Assembly: GCF_910591885.1 (NCBI RefSeq)
Contig: NW_025963625.1
Location: 62,001 to 126,000, forward strand
Direction of reading: 5' to 3'
Length of the DNA: 64,000 nt
DNA from: Bombus terrestris
Taxonomy: Eukaryota; Arthropoda; Insecta; Hymenoptera; Apidae
Shown piece after piece: positions 1 to 14,629 of this stretch. The position numbers and the translations under genes were made by a program. Each line of letters begins with the position of its first letter. Position 1 is the first letter of the stretch. A model generated the notes under the pieces. It ran no database searches, was not told where the DNA came from, and worked only from the letters and a program-made list of their open reading frames with translations.

Positions 1-220
1 ACACCGTGGGACACCGTTGGACACCGTTGGACATCGTTGGACACCGTGGGACAACGTGGGACAACGTGGGACAACGTGGGACAACGTGGGACAACGTGGG
101 ACAACGTGGGACAACGTGGGACAACGTGGGACAACGTGGCACAACGTGGGACAACGTGGGACATCGTGGGACAACGTGGGACAACGTGGGACAACGTGGG
201 ACACCGTTGGACACCGTGGG

Positions 221-920
221 ACACCTTTGGACACCGTTGGACATCGTTGGACACCGTGGGACAACGTGGGACAACGTGGGACAACGTGGGACAACGTGGG
301 ACAACGTGGGACAACGTGGGACAACGTGGGACAACGTGGGACAACGTGGGACAACGTGGGACAACGTGGGACAACGTGGGACACCGTTGGACAACGTGGG
401 ACACCGTTGGACATCGTTGGACACCGTGGGACAACGTGGGACAACGTGGGACAACGTGGGACAACGTGGGACAACGTGGGACACCGTTGGACATCGTTGG
501 ACATCGTTGGACATCGTGGGACACCGTTGGACATCGTTGGACACCGTTGGACATCGTTGGACACCGTTGGACAACGTGGGACATCGTGGGACAACGTGGG
601 ACAACGTGGGACAACGTGGGACAACGTGGGACACCGTTGGACACCGTGGGACACCGTTGGACACCGTTGGACACCGTTGGACATCGTTGGACATCGTTGG
701 ACATCGTGGGACACCGTTGGACATCGTTGGACATCGTTGGACACCGTTGGACATCGTTGGACACCGTTGGACATCGTTGGACATCGTTGGACATCGTGGG
801 ACACCGTTGGACATCGTTGGACATCGTTGGACACCGTTGGACATCGTTGGACATCGTTGGACATCGTTGGACACTGTTGGACACCGTTGGACACCGTTGG
901 ACATCGTTGGACACCGTGGG
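221..920 (+). repeat. Higher-order block, copy 1, with CT/TT island
   Basis: The block opens with the rare unit acacctttgg at 221 and, 260 bp on, enters an island from 481 to about 920 in which CT, TT, TG and CG units dominate and AG units are few. The same order of units recurs starting at 3,891 and 7,980. Against copy 2 (offset 3,670 bp) I noticed differences at 541, 551 and 701, and a private acactgttgg at 871. Copies this similar over hundreds of bases point to block duplication rather than independent mutation. Confidence 0.8.
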
Positions 921-3890
921 ACAACGTGGGACAACGTGGGACAACGTGGGACAACGTGGGACAACGTGGGACAACGTGGGACATCGTGGGACAACGTGGG
1001 ACAACGTGGGACAACGTGGGACAACGTGGGACAACGTGGGACATTGTGGGACAACGTGGGACAACGTGGGACAACGTGGGACAACGTGGGACATCGTGGG
1101 ACAACGTGGGACAACGTGGGACAACGTGGGACATCGTGGGACAACGTGGGACAACGTGGGACAACGTGGGACAACGTGGGACACCGTTGGACACCGTTGG
1201 ACACCGTTGGACACCGTTGGACATCGTTGGACACCGTGGGACAACGTGGGACAACGTGGGACAACGTGGGAAACCATGGAACAACGTGGGACAACGTGGG
1301 ACACCGTTGGACATCGTTGGACAACGTGGGACAACGTGGGACAACGTGGGACAACGTGGGACAACGTGGGACAACGTGGGACAACGTGGGACAACGTGGG
1401 ACACCGTTGGACACCGTGGGACACCGTTGGACACCGTTGGACATCGTTGGACACCGTGGGACAACGTGGGACAACGTGGGACAACGTGGGACAACGTGGG
1501 ACAACGTGGGACAACGTGGGACAACGTGGGACAACGTGGGACATCGTGGGACAACGTGGGACAACGTGGGACAACGTGGGACAACGTGGGACACCGTTGG
1601 ACAACGTGGGACACCGTTGGACATCGTTGGACACCGTGGGACAACGTGGGACAACGTGGGACAACGTGGGACAACGTGGGACAACGTGGGACAACGTGGG
1701 ACACCGTTGGACATCGTTGGACATCGTGGGACACCGTTGGACATCGTTGGACATCGTTGGACACCGTTGGACACCGTTGGACAACGTGGGACATCGTGGG
1801 ACAACGTGGGACAACGTGGGACAACGTGGGACAACGTGGGACACCGTTGGACACCGTGGGACACCGTTGGACACCGTTGGACACCGTGGGACACCGTTGG
1901 ACACCGTTGGACATCGTTGGACACCGTGGGACAACGTGGGACAACGTGGGACAACGTGGGACAACGTGGGACAACGTGGGACAACGTGGGACAACGTGGG
2001 ACAACGTGGGACATCGTGGGACAACGTGGGACAACGTGGGACAACGTGGGACACCGTGGGACACCGTTGGACAACGTGGGACACCGTTGGACATCGTTGG
2101 ACACCGTGGGACAACGTGGGACATCGTTGGACACCGTTGGACAACGTGGGACAACGTGGGACAACGCGGGACAACGTGGGACAACGTGGGACATCGTGGG
2201 ACAACGTGGGACAACGTGGGACAACGTGGGACAACGTGGGACAACGTGGGACAACGTGGGACACCGTTGGACACCGTGGGACACCGTTGGACACCGTTGG
2301 ACATCGTTGGACACCGTGGGACAACGTGGGACAACGTGGGACAACGTGGGACAACGTGGGACATCGTGGGACAACATGGGACAACGTGGGACAACGTGGG
2401 ACAACGTGGGACATCGTGGGACAACGTGGGACAACGTGGGACAACGTGGGACATCGTGGGACAACGTGGGACAACGTGGGACAACGTGGGACAACGTGGG
2501 ACACCGTTGGACACCGTTGGACACCGTTGGACACCGTTGGACATCGTTGGACACCGTGGGACAACGTGGGACAACGTGGGACAACGTGGGAAACCATGGA
2601 ACAACGTGGGACAACGTGGGACACCGTTGGACATCGTTGGACATCGTTGGACACCGTGGGACAACGTGGGACAACGTGGGACAACGTGGGACAACGTCGG
2701 ACAACGTGGGACAACGTGGGACATCGTGGGACAACGTGGGACAACGTGGGACAACGTGGGACAACGTGGGACAACGTGGGACACCGTTGGACACCGTGGG
2801 ACACCGTTGGACACCGTTGGACATCGTTGGACACCGTGGGACAACGTGGGACAACGTGGGACAACGTGGGACAACGTGGGACATCGTGGGACAACGTGGG
2901 ACAACGTGGGACAACGTGGGACAACGTGGGACATCGTGGGACAACGTGGGACAACGTGGGACAACGTGGGACATCGTGGGACAACGTGGGACAACGTGGG
3001 AAAACGTGGGACAACGTGGGACACCGTTGGACACCGTTGGACACCGTTGGACACCGTTGGACATCGTTGGACACCGTGGGACAACGTGGGACAACGTGGG
3101 AAACCATGGAACAACGTGGGACAACGTGGGACACCGTTGGACATCGTTGGACATCGTTGGACACCGTGGGACAACGTGGGACAACGTGGGACAACGTGGG
3201 ACAACGTGGGACAACGTGGGACAACGTGGGACATCGTGGGACACCGTTGGACACCGTGGGACAACGTGGGACAACGTGGGACAACGTGGGACAACGTGGG
3301 ACAACGTGGGACAACGTGGGACAACGTGGGACAACGTGGGACATCGTGGGACAACGTGGGACAACGTGGGACAACGTGGGACAACGTGGGACATCGTGGG
3401 ACAACGTGGGACAACGTGGGACAACGTGGGACAACGTGGGACAACGTGGGACACCGTTGGACACCGTTGGACACCGTTGGACATCGTTGGACACCGTGGG
3501 ACAACGTGGGACAACGTGGGACAACGTGGGAAACCATGGAACAACGTGGGACAACGTGGGACACCGTTGGACATCGTTGGACATCGTTGGACACCGTGGG
3601 TCAACGTGGGACAACGTGGGACAACGTGGGACAACGTGGGACATCGTGGGACAACGTGGGACAACGTGGGACAACGTGGGACAACGTGGGACACCGTTGG
3701 ACAACGTGGGACACCGTTGGACATCGTTGGACACCGTGGGACAACGTGGGACAACGTGGGACAACGTGGGAAACCATGGAACAACGTGGGACAACGTGGG
3801 ACACCGTTGGACATCGTTGGACAACGTGGGACAACGTGGGACAACGTGGGACAACGTGGGACAACGTGGGACACCGTTGGACAACGTGGG

Positions 3891-4590
3891 ACACCTTTGG
3901 ACACCGTTGGACATCGTTGGACACCGTGGGACAACGTGGGACAACGTGGGACAACGTGGGACAACGTGGGACAACGTGGGACAACGTGGGACAACGTGGG
4001 ACAACGTGGGACAACGTGGGACAACGTGGGACAACGTGGGACAACGTGGGACACCGTTGGACAACGTGGGACACCGTTGGACATCGTTGGACACCGTGGG
4101 ACAACGTGGGACAACGTGGGACAACGTGGGACAACGTGGGACAACGTGGGACACCGTTGGACATCGTTGGACATCGTTGGACATCGTGGGACACCGTTGG
4201 ACATCGTTGGACATCGTTGGACACCGTTGGACACCGTTGGACAACGTGGGACATCGTGGGACAACGTGGGACAACGTGGGACAACGTGGGACAACGTGGG
4301 ACACCGTTGGACACCGTGGGACACCGTTGGACACCGTTGGACACCGTTGGACATCGTTGGACATCGTTGGACACCGTGGGACACCGTTGGACATCGTTGG
4401 ACATCGTTGGACACCGTTGGACATCGTTGGACACCGTTGGACATCGTTGGACATCGTTGGACATCGTGGGACACCGTTGGACATCGTTGGACATCGTTGG
4501 ACACCGTTGGACATCGTTGGACATCGTTGGACATCGTTGGACACCGTTGGACACCGTTGGACACCGTGGGACATCGTTGGACACCGTGGG
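3891..4590 (+). repeat. Higher-order block, copy 2, with CT/TT island
   Basis: This is the counterpart of the block at 221, again with acacctttgg first and the CT/TT island starting 260 bp later at 4,151. The island carries the same order of TT, TG and CT units, including a short AG interruption near 4,241-4,300. The tail differs from copy 1 in holding a CG unit at 4,561 before the closing TT-CG pair. Confidence 0.8.
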
Positions 4591-5060
4591 ACAACGTGGG
4601 ACAACGTGGGACAACGTGGGACAACGTGGGACAACGTGGGACATCGTGGGACAACGTGGGACAACGTGGGACAACGTGGGACAACGTGGGACAACGTGGG
4701 ACACCGTTGGACACCGTTGGACACCGTTGGACACCGTTGGACATCGTTGGACACCGTGGGACAACGTGGGACAACGTGGGACAACGTGGGACAACGTGGG
4801 ACATCGTGGGACAACGTGGGACAACGTGGGACAACGTGGGACAACGTGGGACATCGTGGGACAACGTGGGACAACGTGGGACAACGTGGGACATCGTGGG
4901 ACAACGTGGGACAACGTGGGACAACGTGGGACAACGTGGGACAACGTGGGACACCGTTGGACACCGTTGGACACCGTTGGACACCGTTGGACATCGTTGG
5001 ACACCGTGGGACAACGTGGGACAACGTGGGACAACGTGGGAAACCATGGAACAACGTGGG

Positions 5061-5069
5061 ACAACGTGG
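5061..5069 (+). repeat. Single 9-bp unit: the only phase slip in the array
   Basis: This unit reads acaacgtgg and lacks one G of the terminal GGG. It lies two units after a CCATGG marker unit at 5,041. Upstream, unit starts are on positions ending in 1; downstream they are on positions ending in 0 all the way to 64,000. I found no other length change that is not a multiple of 10. It is either a real 1-bp deletion or a homopolymer miscall in the GGG tract. Confidence 0.95.
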
Positions 5070-5299
5070 ACACCGTTGGACATCGTTGGACATCGTTGGA
5101 CACCGTGGGACAACGTGGGACAACGTGGGACAACGTGGGACAACGTCGGACAACGTGGGACAACGTGGGACATCGTGGGACAACGTGGGACAACGTGGGA
5201 CAACGTGGGACAACGTGGGACAACGTGGGACACCGTTGGACACCGTGGGACACCGTTGGACACCGTTGGACATCGTTGGACACCGTGGGACAACGTGGG

Positions 5300-6569
5300 A
5301 CAACGTGGGACAACGTGGGACACCGTTGGACATCGTTGGACATCGTTGGACACCGTGGGACAACGTGGGACAACGTGGGACAACGTGGGACAACGTGGGA
5401 CAACGTGGGAGAACGTGGGACATCGTGGGACACCGTTGGACACCGTGGGACAACGTGGGACAACGTGGGACAACGTGGGACAACGTGGGACAACGTGGGA
5501 CAACGTGGGACAACGTGGGACAACGTGGGACAACGTGGGACAACGTGGGACATCGTGGGACAACGTGGGACAACGTGGGACAACGTGGGACAACGTGGGA
5601 CAACGTGGGACAACGTGGGACAACGTGGGACAACGTGGGACAACGTGGCACAACGTGGGACAACGTGGGACACCGTTGGACATCGTTGGACAACGTGGGA
5701 CAACGTGGGACAACGTGGGACAACGTGGGACAACGTGGGACAACGTGGGACAACGTGGGACACCGTTGGACACCGTTGGACATCGTTGGACACCGTGGGA
5801 CAACGTGGGACAACGTGGGACAACGTGGGACAACGTGGGACAACGTGGGACAACGTGGGACAACGTCGGACAACGTGGGACAACGTGGGACAACGTGGGA
5901 CAACGTGGGACATCGTGGGACAACGTGGGACAACGTGGGACAACGTGGGACAACGTGGGACATCGTGGGACAACGTGGGACAACGTGGGACAACGTGGGA
6001 CACCGTGGGACACCGTTGGACACCGTTGGACACCGTTGGACATCGTTGGACACCGTGGGACAACGTGGGACAACGTGGGAAACCATGGAACAACGTGGGA
6101 CAACGTGGGACACCGTTGGACATCGTTGGACATCGTTGGACACCGTGGGACAACGTGGGACAACGTGGGAAAACGTGGGACAACGTGGGACACCGTTGGA
6201 CATCGCTGGACACCGTTGGACATCGTTGGACACCGTGGGACAACGTGGGACAACGTGGGACAACGTGGGACAACGTGGGACAACGTGGGACAACGTGGGA
6301 CAACGTGGGACAACGTGGGACAACGTGGGACATCGTGGGACAACGTGGGACAACGTGGGACAACGTGGGACAACGTGGGACATCGTTGGACACCGTTGGA
6401 CACCGTGGGACAACGTGGGACAACGTGGGACAACGTGGGACAACGTGGGACAACGTGGGACAACGTGGGACAACGTGGGACAACGTGGGACATCGTGGGA
6501 CAACGTGGGACAACGTGGGACAACGTGGGACATCGTGGGACAGCGTGGGACAACGTGGGACAACGTGGG
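5300..6569 (+). repeat. Duplicated 1.27-kb segment, copy 1 (offset 3,830 bp)
   Basis: The segment shares a series of rare units with 9,130-10,399 at a constant offset of 3,830 bp: agaacgtggg at 5,410, acaacgtggc at 5,640 and acagcgtggg at 6,540. The constant spacing of three independent markers shows one duplicated block. The match stops on the left where copy 2 has a CCATGG unit and on the right where copy 2 has two extra AG units. Confidence 0.85.
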
Positions 6570-7979
6570 ACAACGTGGGAAACCATGGAACAACGTGGGA
6601 CAACGTGGGACACCGTTGGACATCGTTGGACAACGTGGGACAACGTGGGACAACGTGGGACAACGTGGGACAACGTGGGACAACGTGGGACAACGTGGGA
6701 CACCGTTGGACACCGTGGGACACCGTTGGACACCGTTGGACATCGTTGGACACCGTGGGACAACGTGGGACATCGTGGGACAACGTGGGACAACGTGGGA
6801 CAACGTGGGACAACGTGGGACATCGTGGGACAACGTGGGACAACGTGGGACAACGTGGGACACCGTTGGACACCGTTGGACACCGTTGGACACCGTTGGA
6901 CATCGTTGGACACCGTGGGACAACGTGGGACAACGTGGGACAACGTGGGAAACCATGGAACAACGTGGGACAACGTGGGACACCGTTGGACATCGTTGGA
7001 CATCGTTGGACACCGTGGGACAACGTGGGACAACGTGGGAAAACGTGGGACAACGTGGGACACCGTTGGACATCGCTGGACACCGTTGGACATCGTTGGA
7101 CACCGTGGGACAACGTGGGACAACGTGGGACAACGTGGGACAACGTGGGACAACGTGGGACAACGTGGGACAACGTGGGACAACGTGGGACAACGTGGGA
7201 CAACGTGGGACAACGTGGGACAACGTGGGACAACGTGGGACATCGTGGGACAACGTGGGACAACGTGGGACAACGTGGGACATCGTGGGACAACGTGGGA
7301 CAACGTGGGACAACGTGGGACAACGTGGGACACCGTTGGACACCGTTGGACACCGTTGGACACCGTTGGACATCGTTGGACACCGTGGGACAACGTGGGA
7401 CAACGTGGGACAACGTGGGAAACCATGGAACAACGTGGGACAACGTGGGACACCGTTGGACATCGTTGGACAACGTGGGACAACGTGGGACAACGTGGGA
7501 CAACGTGGGACAACGTGGGACAACGTGGGACAACGTGGGACAACGTGGGACACCGTGGGACACCGTTGGACACCGTGGGACACCGTTGGACACCGTTGGA
7601 CATCGTTGGACACCGTGGGACAACGTGGGACAACGTGGGACAACGTGGGACAACGTGGGACAACGTGGGACAACGTGGGACAACGTGGGACAACGTGGGA
7701 CAACGTGGGACAACGTGGGACAACGTGGGACATCGTGGGACAACGTGGGACAACGTGGGACAACGTGGGACAACGTGGGACACCGTTGGACAACGTGGGA
7801 CACCGTTGGACATCGTTGGACACCGTGGGACAACGTGGGACAACGTGGGACAACGTGGGAAACCATGGAACAACGTGGGACAACGTGGGACACCGTTGGA
7901 CATCGTTGGACAACGTGGGACAACGTGGGACAACGTGGGACAACGTGGGACAACGTGGGACACCGTTGGACACCGTGGG

Positions 7980-8659
7980 ACACCTTTGGACACCGTTGGA
8001 CATCGTTGGACACCGTGGGACAACGTGGGACAACGTGGGACAACGTGGGACAACGTGGGACAACGTGGGACAACGTGGGACAACGTGGGACAACGTGGGA
8101 CAACGTGGGACAACGTGGGACACCGTTGGACAACGTGGGACACCGTTGGACATCGTTGGACACCGTGGGACAACGTGGGACAACGTGGGACAACGTGGGA
8201 CAACGTGGGACAACGTGGGACACCGTTGGACATCGTTGGACATCGTTGGACATCGTGGGACACCGTTGGACATCGTTGGACATCGTTGGACACCGTTGGA
8301 CACCGTTGGACAACGTGGGACATCGTGGGACAACGTGGGACAACGTGGGACAACGTGGGACAACGTGGGACACCGTTGGACACCGTGGGACACCGTTGGA
8401 CACCGTTGGACACCGTTGGACATCGTTGGACATCGTTGGACACCGTGGGACACCGTTGGACATCGTTGGACATCGTTGGACACCGTTGGACATCGTTGGA
8501 CACCGTTGGACATCGTTGGACATCGTTGGACATCGTGGGACACCGTTGGACATCGTTGGACATCGTTGGACACCGTTGGACATCGTTGGACATCGTTGGA
8601 CATCGTTGGACACCGTTGGACACCGTTGGACACCGTTGGACATCGTTGGACACCGTGGG
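7980..8659 (+). repeat. Higher-order block, copy 3, with CT/TT island
   Basis: This is the third copy of the acacctttgg-led block. The distance from the lead unit to the island (8,220) is 240 bp, two units shorter than in copies 1 and 2. The offset from copy 2 is 4,089 bp at the lead unit and 4,069 bp at the island; both include the 1-bp loss at 5,061-5,069. Confidence 0.8.
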
Positions 8660-9129
8660 ACAACGTGGGACAACGTGGGACAACGTGGGACAACGTGGGA
8701 CAACGTGGGACAACGTGGGACACCGTTGGACACCGTGGGACACCGTTGGACACCGTTGGACATCGTTGGACACCGTGGGACAACGTGGGACAACGTGGGA
8801 CAACGTGGGACAACGTGGGACATCGTGGGACAACGTGGGACAACGTGGGACAACGTGGGACAACGTGGGACAACGTGGGACACCGTTGGACACCGTTGGA
8901 CACCGTTGGACATCGTTGGACACCGTGGGACAACGTGGGACAACGTGGGACAACGTGGGAAACCATGGAACAACGTGGGACAACGTGGGACACCGTTGGA
9001 CATCGTTGGACATCGTTGGACACCGTGGGACAACGTGGGACAACGTGGGACACCGTTGGACACCGTTGGACATCGTTGGACACCGTGGGACAACGTGGGA
9101 CAACGTGGGACAACGTGGGAAACCATGGA

Positions 9130-10399
9130 ACAACGTGGGACAACGTGGGACACCGTTGGACATCGTTGGACATCGTTGGACACCGTGGGACAACGTGGGA
9201 CAACGTGGGACAACGTGGGACAACGTGGGACAACGTGGGAGAACGTGGGACATCGTGGGACACCGTTGGACACCGTGGGACAACGTGGGACAACGTGGGA
9301 CAACGTGGGACAACGTGGGACAACGTGGGACAACGTGGGACAACGTGGGACAACGTGGGACAACGTGGGACAACGTGGGACATCGTGGGACAACGTGGGA
9401 CAACGTGGGACAACGTGGGACAACGTGGGACAACGTGGGACAACGTGGGACAACGTGGGACAACGTGGGACAACGTGGCACAACGTGGGACAACGTGGGA
9501 CACCGTTGGACATCGTTGGACAACGTGGGACAACGTGGGACAACGTGGGACAACGTGGGACAACGTGGGACAACGTGGGACAACGTGGGACACCGTTGGA
9601 CACCGTTGGACATCGTTGGACACCGTGGGACAACGTGGGACAACGTGGGACAACGTGGGACAACGTGGGACAACGTGGGACAACGTGGGACAACGTCGGA
9701 CAACGTGGGACAACGTGGGACAACGTGGGACAACGTGGGACATCGTGGGACAACGTGGGACAACGTGGGACAACGTGGGACAACGTGGGACATCGTGGGA
9801 CAACGTGGGACAACGTGGGACAACGTGGGACACCGTTGGACACCGTTGGACACCGTTGGACACCGTTGGACATCCTTGGACACCGTGGGACAACGTGGGA
9901 CAACGTGGGAAACCATGGAACAACGTGGGACAACGTGGGACACCGTTGGACATCGTTGGACATCGTTGGACACCGTGGGACAACGTGGGACAACGTGGGA
10001 AAACGTGGGACAACGTGGGACACCGTTGGACATCGCTGGACACCGTTGGACATCGTTGGACACCGTGGGACAACGTGGGACAACGTGGGACAACGTGGGA
10101 CAACGTGGGACAACGTGGGACAACGTGGGACAACGTGGGACAACGTGGGACAACGTGGGACATCGTGGGACAACGTGGGACAACGTGGGACAACGTGGGA
10201 CAACGTGGGACATCGTTGGACACCGTTGGACACAGTGGGACAACGTGGGACAACGTGGGACAACGTGGGACAACGTGGGACAACGTGGGACAACGTGGGA
10301 CAACGTGGGACAACGTGGGACATCGTGGGACAACGTGGGACAACGTGGGACAACGTGGGACATCGTGGGACAGCGTGGGACAACGTGGGACAACGTGGG
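9130..10399 (+). repeat. Duplicated 1.27-kb segment, copy 2 (offset 3,830 bp)
   Basis: The counterpart of 5,300-6,569, with the marker units at 9,240, 9,470 and 10,370. Differences I could see are confined to single bases: acatccttgg at 9,870, CT instead of CG at 9,830, and acacagtggg at 10,230. The near-identity implies a recent duplication or ongoing homogenisation. Confidence 0.85.
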
Positions 10400-11299
10400 A
10401 CAACGTGGGACAACGTGGGACAACGTGGGAAACCATGGAACAACGTGGGACAACGTGGGACACCGTTGGACATCGTTGGACAACGTGGGACAACGTGGGA
10501 CAACGTGGGACAACGTGGGACAACGTGGGACAACGTGGGACAACGTGGGACACCGTTGGACACCGTGGGACACCGTTGGACACCGTTGGACATCGTTGGA
10601 CACCGTGGGACAACGTGGGACAACGTGGGAAAACGTGGGACAACGTGGGACACCGTTGGACATCGCTGGACACCGTGGGACATCGTTGGACACCGTGGGA
10701 CAACGTGGGACAACGTGGGACAACGTGGGACAACGTGGGACAACGTGGGACAACGTGGGACAACGTGGGACAACGTGGGACAACGTGGGACACCGTTGGA
10801 CATCGTTGGACACCGTGGGACAACGTGGGACAACGTGGGACCACGTGGGACAACGTGGGACAACGTGGGACAACGTGGGACAACGTGGGACAACGTGGGA
10901 CAACGTGGGACAACGTGGGACATCGTGGGACAACGTGGGACAACGTGGGACAACGTGGGACAACGTGGGACAACGTGGGACACCGTTGGACATCGTTGGA
11001 CACCGTGGGACACCGTGGGACAACGTGGGACAACGTGGGACAACGTGGGACAACGTGGGACAACGTGGGAAACCATGGAACAACGTGGGACAACGAGGGA
11101 CACCGTTGGACATCGTTGGACAACGTGGGACAACGTGGGACAACGTGGGACAACGTGGGACAACGTGGGACAACGTGGGACAACGTGGGACACCGTTGGA
11201 CACCGTGGGACACCGTTGGACACCGTTGGACATCGTTGGACATCGTTGGACACCGTGGGACAACGTGGGACAACGTGGGACAACGTGGGACAACGTGGG

Positions 11300-11589
11300 A
11301 CACCGTTGGACATCGTTGGACATCGTTGGACATCGTGGGACACCGTTGGACATCGTTGGACATCGTTGGACACCGTTGGACACCGTTGGACAACGTGGGA
11401 CATCGTGGGACAACGTGGGACAACGTGGGACAACGTGGGACAACGTGGGACACCGTTGGACACCGTGGGACACCGTTGGACACCGTTGGACACCGTTGGA
11501 CATCGTTGGACATCGTTGGACATCGTGGGACACCGTTGGACATCGTTGGACATCGTTGGACACCGTTGGACATCGTTGGACACCGTGGG
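11300..11589 (+). repeat. CT/TT island
   Basis: This island follows the same opening order of CT, TT, TT, TG, CT units as those at 481, 4,151 and 8,220, with a short AG interruption around 11,390-11,449. It ends earlier than the first three islands. Confidence 0.75.
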
Positions 11590-12899
11590 ACAACGTGGGA
11601 CAACGTGGGACAACGTGGGACAACGTGGGACAACGTGGGACAACGTGGGACAACGTGGGACAACGTGGGACAACGTGGGACAACGTGAGACATCGTGGGA
11701 CAACGTGGGACACCGTGGGACAACGTGGGACAACGTGGGACAACGTGGGACAACGTGGGAAACCATGGAACAACGTGGGACAACGTGGGACACCGTTGGA
11801 CATCGTTGGACATCGTTGGACACCGTGGGACAACGTGGGACAACGTGGGAAAACGTGGGACAACGTGGGACACCGTTGGACATCGCTGGACACCGTTGGA
11901 CATCGTTGGACACCGTGGGACAACGTGGGACAACGTGGGACAACGTGGGACAACGTGGGACAACGTGGGACAACGTGGGACAACGTGGGACAACGTGGGA
12001 CAACGTGGGACAACGTGGGACAACGTGGGACATCGTGGGACAACGTGGGACAACGTGGGACAACGTGGGACAACGTGGGACAACGTGGGACATCGTTGGA
12101 CACCGTTGGACACCGTGGGACAACGTGGGACAACGTGGGACAACGTGGGACTACGTGGGACACCGTTGGACATCGTTGGACAACGTGGGACACCGTTGGA
12201 CATCGTTGGACACCGTGGGACAACGTGGGACAACGTGGGACACCGTTGGACACCGTTGGACATCGTTGGACACCGTGGGACAACGTGGGACAACGTGGGA
12301 CAACGTGGGAAACCATGGAACAACGTGGGACAACGTGGGACAACGTGGGACAACGTGGGACAACGTGGGACAACGTGGGACAACGTGGGACACCGTTGGA
12401 CACCGTGGGACACCGTTGGACACCGTTGGACATCGTTGGACACCGTGGGACAACGTGGGACAACGTGGGACACCGTTGGACATCGTTGGACAACGTGGGA
12501 CAGCGTGGGACAACGTGGGACAACGTGGGACAACGTGGGACAACGTGGGACAACGTGGGACACCGTTGGACACCGTGGGACACCGTTGGACACCGTTGGA
12601 CACCGTGGGACACCGTGGGACAACGTGGGACAACGTGGGACAACGTGGGACAACGTGGGACAACGTGGGAAACCATGGAACAACGTGGGACAACGTGGGA
12701 CACCGTTGGACATCGTTGGACAACGTGGGACAGCGTGGGACAACGTGGGACAACGTGGGACAACGTGGGACAACGTGGGACAACGTGGGACACCGTTGGA
12801 CACCGTGGGACACCGTTGGACACCGTTGGACATCGTTGGACATCGTTGGACACCGTGGGACAACGTGGGACAACGTGGGACAACGTGGGACAACGTGGG

Positions 12900-13219
12900 A
12901 CACCGTTGGACATCGTTGGACATCGTTGGACATCGTGGGACACCGTTGGACATCGTTGGACATCGTTGGACACCGTTGGACACCGTTGGACAACGTGGGA
13001 CATCGTGGGACAACGTGGGACAACGTGGGACAACGTGGGACAACGTGGGACACCGTGGGACACCGTGGGACACCGTTGGACACCGTTGGACACCGTTGGA
13101 CATCGTTGGACATCGTTGGACATCGTGGGACACCGTTGGACATCGTTGGACATCGTTGGACACCGTTGGACATCGTTGGACACCGTTGGACATCGTTGGA
13201 CATCGTTGGACATCGTGGG
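12900..13219 (+). repeat. CT/TT island
   Basis: This repeats the island at 11,300 after 1,600 bp, with one CG unit replacing a CT near 13,050, and extends it by several CT/TT units. It is followed by AG runs. Confidence 0.75.
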
Positions 13220-14299
13220 ACAACGTGGGACAACGTGGGACAACGTGGGACAACGTGGGACATCGTGGGACAACGTGGGACAACGTGGGACAACGTGGGA
13301 CAACGTGGGACACCGTTGGACATCGTTGGACAACGTGGGACACCGTTGGACATCGTTGGACACCGTGGGACAACGTGGGACAACGTGGGACACCGTTGGA
13401 CACCGTTGGACATCGTTGGACACCGTGGGACAACGTGGGACAACGTGGGACAACGTGGGAAACCATGGAACAACGTGGGACAACGTGGGACACCGTTGGA
13501 CATCGTTGGACAACGTGGGACAACGTGGGACAACGTGGGACAACGTGGGACAACGTGGGACAACGTGGGACAACGTGGGACACCGTTGGACAACGTGGGA
13601 CACCGTTGGACATCGTTGGACACCGTGGGACAACGTGGGACAACGTGGGACAACGTGGGACATCGTGGGACAACGTGGGACAACGTGGGACAACGTGGGA
13701 AACCATGGAACAACGTGGGACAACGTGGGACACCGTTGGACATCGTTGGACATCGTTGGACACCGTGGGACAACGTGGGACAACGTGGGAAAACGTGGGA
13801 CAACGTGGGACACCGTTGGACATCGCTGGACACCGTTGGACATCGTTGGACACCGTGGGACAACGTGGGACAACGTGGGACAACGTGGGACAACGTGGGA
13901 CAACGTGGGACAACGTGGGACAACGTGGGACAACGTGGGACAACGTGGGACAACGTGGGACAACGTGGGACAACGTGGGACAACGTGGGACATCGTGGGA
14001 CAACGTGGGACAACGTAGGACAACGTGGGACAACGTGGGACATCGTTGGACACCGTTGGACACCGTGGGACAACGTGGGACAACGTGGGACAACGTGGGA
14101 CAACGTGGGACAACGTGGGACAACGTGGGACAACGTGGGACAACGTGGGACAACGTGGGACAACGTGGGACAACGTGGGACAACGTGGGACACCGTTGGA
14201 CACCGTGGGACACCGTTGGACACCGTTGGACATCGTTGGACATCGTTGGACACCGTGGGACAACGTGGGACAACGTGGGACAACGTGGGACAACGTGGG

Positions 14300-14629
14300 A
14301 CACCGTTGGACATCGTTGGACATCGTTGGACATCGTGGGACACCGTTGGACATCGTTGGACATCGTTGGACACCGTTGGACACCGTTGGACAACGTGGGA
14401 CATCGTGGGACAACGTGGGACAACGTGGGACAACGTGGGACAACGTGGGACACCGTTGGACACCGTGGGACACCGTTGGACACCGTTGGACACCGTTGGA
14501 CATCGTTGGACATCGTTGGACATCGTGGGACACCGTTGGACATCGTTGGACATCGTTGGACACCGTTGGACATCGTTGGACACCGTTGGACATCGTTGGA
14601 CATCGTTGGACATCGTGGGACAACGTGGG
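14300..14629 (+). repeat. CT/TT island
   Basis: This repeats the island at 12,900 after 1,400 bp with the same unit order. It lies downstream of the in-array TAG-bearing unit acaacgtagg at 14,010; a second such unit occurs at 15,850. Confidence 0.75.

Noticed and set aside
6..14018. Open reading frames of hundreds to thousands of codons on both strands
   Set aside because: They follow from a stop-free 10-bp unit and are open in all frames at once. Starts arise from variants such as acaacatggg, aaaccatgga or, on the minus strand, from ATG in the complement of TT units. Stops come from single unit variants (for example acaacgtagg at 14,010). Unit variation shows no codon-position bias, and I see no promoter, splice or unique domain sequence.
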